Translations under genes and position numbers: made by a program | The notes under the pieces: model-generated | What the model saw: only the letters and a program-made list of their open reading frames with translations | Databases searched by the model: none | Told to the model about the DNA's origin: nothing | Origin: Sulfurimonas sp. RIFOXYD12_FULL_33_39 | GTDB taxonomy: Bacteria > Campylobacterota > Campylobacteria > Campylobacterales > Sulfurimonadaceae | DNA length: 64,000 nt | Reading direction: 5' to 3' | Assembly: GCA_001829785.1 (NCBI GenBank) | Contig: MICF01000007.1 | Span: 310,001-374,000, forward strand | In this document: positions 62,731 to 64,000 of the stretch, in pieces | Layout: the number at the start of each line of letters is the position of its first letter | How positions within the stretch are numbered: the first letter of the stretch is position 1

Positions 62731-63812
62731 GCAGTCACCTCAAATGAGAGTTGAACTTCGTTGATAATGATGACATCTGCTGCCGTCGCAACAACATCGC
62801 TTGTTGGCTCATTGATAACGACTTTATAAACTCCATCAACATGACAGCTTCTTATGATGTCCGAGAGCGTGAGGTTTTGTTTTATTCTAAATCTGCGGTT
62901 TAAATTGGTTCTGATTGTGCTTTCAATATTGACAGCACGACTCAAGTCAAAAACAGTTATTGACGCATTGATAATAATATTGACCGGATTTGCCGCCGTT
63001 ACATTGACGGTGTCCGTCAAAGGTCTTACTTTTTCATGGTTCAAGGCAACTTCGACACGATCAATCATTTGCTCATCCACGCCGTCAGCTGATGCAAGAT
63101 AAACATTAACGACACCAGGTGAAGGAGAAACAACGCTCACATCATCGACACGCTCATCGGAGCTCATTGTGTGATAAATGTAACTACCAACACTTCCGGC
63201 AGTGCTAAATCTTGAGAGAGACAAAAGATACCGCTCACGCAGTTCCTCATCACTCTCCGGTCTGCTTCCATTTGCGAACGGATCAAGTGATTTAGCTTTA
63301 AGCACATAGGGCAATGGCGTTGTGATATTCTCTGTTTTGGCAGCATCAAACTCAATAAATGACTCAAGCTCAACAACTCCGACGGCTTTTATCTCTCCGG
63401 CAACAATCGTTAAATTGCTTTTTAAACGGCTTTTAAACGCTCCATCGTCACTGATTAAAGACAGACCAGCTGGAATGATTACATCAGAGGATGAGATGCG
63501 ACTGAGCTCAAATTCATATTGTGCATAAGGATAGGCACCAGGAAGACGCTCAACTCCAAGACCGGCAACAAAGTTGTCAAGGTCAGTTCCGGTCGAAGTA
63601 GGCAGTAGCATCGCTTTGATTGCCTCATTTATTCTCGCTCTAAGAAACATCTCTTTATATGTAAAGCTTTCGATAAGCACCATCCAGTCATCTGACTCGA
63701 TAGGCTTCCATGCAGGGAAGATAAGCTGAACTTGAGCTATGTTTTGAGCAAGAAGCGTCTCATATTCAAGCTCTTCAATTACTGCTGGTTTAGGCAACGC
63801 CAATAAATTCAC
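62727..63812 (-). CDS. J: Phage baseplate protein J
   Basis: The 361-residue protein is a Baseplate_J family member: LLPTSTGTDLDNFVAGLGVE, GLSLISDDGAFKSRL, ANGSRPESDEELRERYLLSL and SVVSPSPGVVNVYLASADG. It starts with GTG after AGGAG, inside the 3' end of the W gene. It builds the baseplate wedge with gpW and gpI. Confidence 0.93.
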   Translation of the reverse strand: MNLLALPKPAVIEELEYETLLAQNIAQVQLIFPAWKPIESDDWMVLIESFTYKEMFLRARINEAIKAMLLPTSTGTDLDNFVAGLGVERLPGAYPYAQYEFELSRISSSDVIIPAGLSLISDDGAFKSRLKSNLTIVAGEIKAVGVVELESFIEFDAAKTENITTPLPYVLKAKSLDPFANGSRPESDEELRERYLLSLSRFSTAGSVGSYIYHTMSSDERVDDVSVVSPSPGVVNVYLASADGVDEQMIDRVEVALNHEKVRPLTDTVNVTAANPVNIIINASITVFDLSRAVNIESTIRTNLNRRFRIKQNLTLSDIIRSCHVDGVYKVVINEPTSDVVATAADVIIINEVQLSFEVTA

Positions 63813-64000
63813 GCTCTATCTCCTCTCCATTGTCAAAGTGCAATGTGTAATAAACCTTGCCGTCTTCTAATTTGCGAAGCTCTACATCAGTGAGCTTCAC
63901 TCGTTTTTCCCACTTGTCAATCGCTTCAGCAGTAAAGCGCACAAAATCAAGTTTCCACTTCTCATCCATTCGTTTGTCGATAAGCTCATAGAGCCTACTT
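63790..64000 (-). CDS. W: Phage baseplate protein W (gp25-like), C-terminal part
   Basis: The frame enters from the right edge and reads SRLYELIDKRMDEKWKL, then AEAIDKWEKRVKLTDVEL, and ends EFIGVA with TAA at 63792-63790. This matches the C-terminal half of gpW/T4 gp25. It overlaps the J start by 23 nt. The N-terminus is outside the window. Confidence 0.82.
   Translation of the reverse strand, partial: SRLYELIDKRMDEKWKLDFVRFTAEAIDKWEKRVKLTDVELRKLEDGKVYYTLHFDNGEEIEREFIGVA

Larger units (their letters stand above)
49417..64000 (-). mobile_element. Prophage with P2-type contractile tail and a DGR (right part only)
   Basis: From the ferritin break to the window end, genes are on the minus strand in the order W, J, I, collar, fibre, DGR, DUF4376-like, papain-fold enzyme, FI, FII, E/E', T, U, X, D, Dam. 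This is the P2 tail order with a DGR in the H/G slot. The coding style is richer in G+C than the flanks. The boundary at 49417 begins TGTAAAACGG, and a TG end would fit a Mu-like transposable phage; but no transposase or integrase is in view. Head genes and the other end are outside. Confidence 0.85.

Overview
The window looks like a chromosome segment of a Campylobacterota (epsilonproteobacterial) bacterium close to Sulfurimonas. The base composition is AT-rich. Markers include BioV, a RibBA with a degenerate cyclohydrolase half, an FtsH paralogue without its protease motif, the aroB-mscS-mtaB-ftsH'-bioV-mogA block, and MotAB next to FliP. The genus is an inference from gene content, not from a database search.

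Layout. 1-1.8 kb: a short run of gene cassettes (a DUF2971 protein, a DUF2158 remnant, a toxin-antitoxin pair) separated by hairpins that look like integron attC sites; no integrase is visible. 1.8-7.4 kb: a DUF695/RraB protein, then a Fur-box porin, an FMN-binding protein, two membrane proteins, ApbE and RibBA, which form a flavin-linked group. 7.5-7.9 kb: tRNA-fMet, tRNA-Gln, tRNA-fMet behind a near-perfect sigma70 promoter. 7.9-16.3 kb: polysaccharide deacetylase, MscS channel, MgtE, two acyltransferase-like genes, a second tRNA-Gln, a HIT protein and TRAP permeases. 16.3-23.5 kb: cell-wall and DNA genes (murF, ddl, ruvA, a DUF342 gene, murJ). 23.5-27 kb: a ccdAB-like pair, cysS, a methyltransferase and mogA. 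27-36.3 kb: bioV, the FtsH paralogue, mtaB, a second MscS, aroB, an RCK-type protein and trmA. 36.3-40 kb: fliP, motB, motA and glmU. 40-41.6 kb: a Fur-box group of small genes ending in a frameshifted EAL gene. 41.6-49.1 kb: a heme-type uptake locus (TonB receptor, ExbB-like, DUF2149, secreted CobN/HmuS-like chelatase) plus flavodoxin.

From about 49.4 kb to the end lies a prophage that cuts a ferritin gene. It carries a P2-type contractile-tail module on the minus strand in the order W (partial), J, I, a collar/fibre protein, a 653-aa fibre, DGR genes, a DUF4376-like gene, a papain-fold hydrolase, FI, FII, E/E', T, U, X, D, then a Dam-like methylase.

The most notable system is a complete diversity-generating retroelement (DGR) in the tail-fibre slot. 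The parts, in transcription order, are a fibre gene with a 3' variable repeat (VR), a hairpin with a GAGA tetraloop sitting on the stop codon, avd, the template repeat (TR), and a reverse transcriptase with YVDD and IGNLLSQ motifs. VR and TR (110 bp) differ at 16 positions; 15 of these are adenines in the coding strand of TR. This is the direct footprint of adenine-specific mutagenic retrohoming. It suggests that this phage varies its receptor-binding protein.
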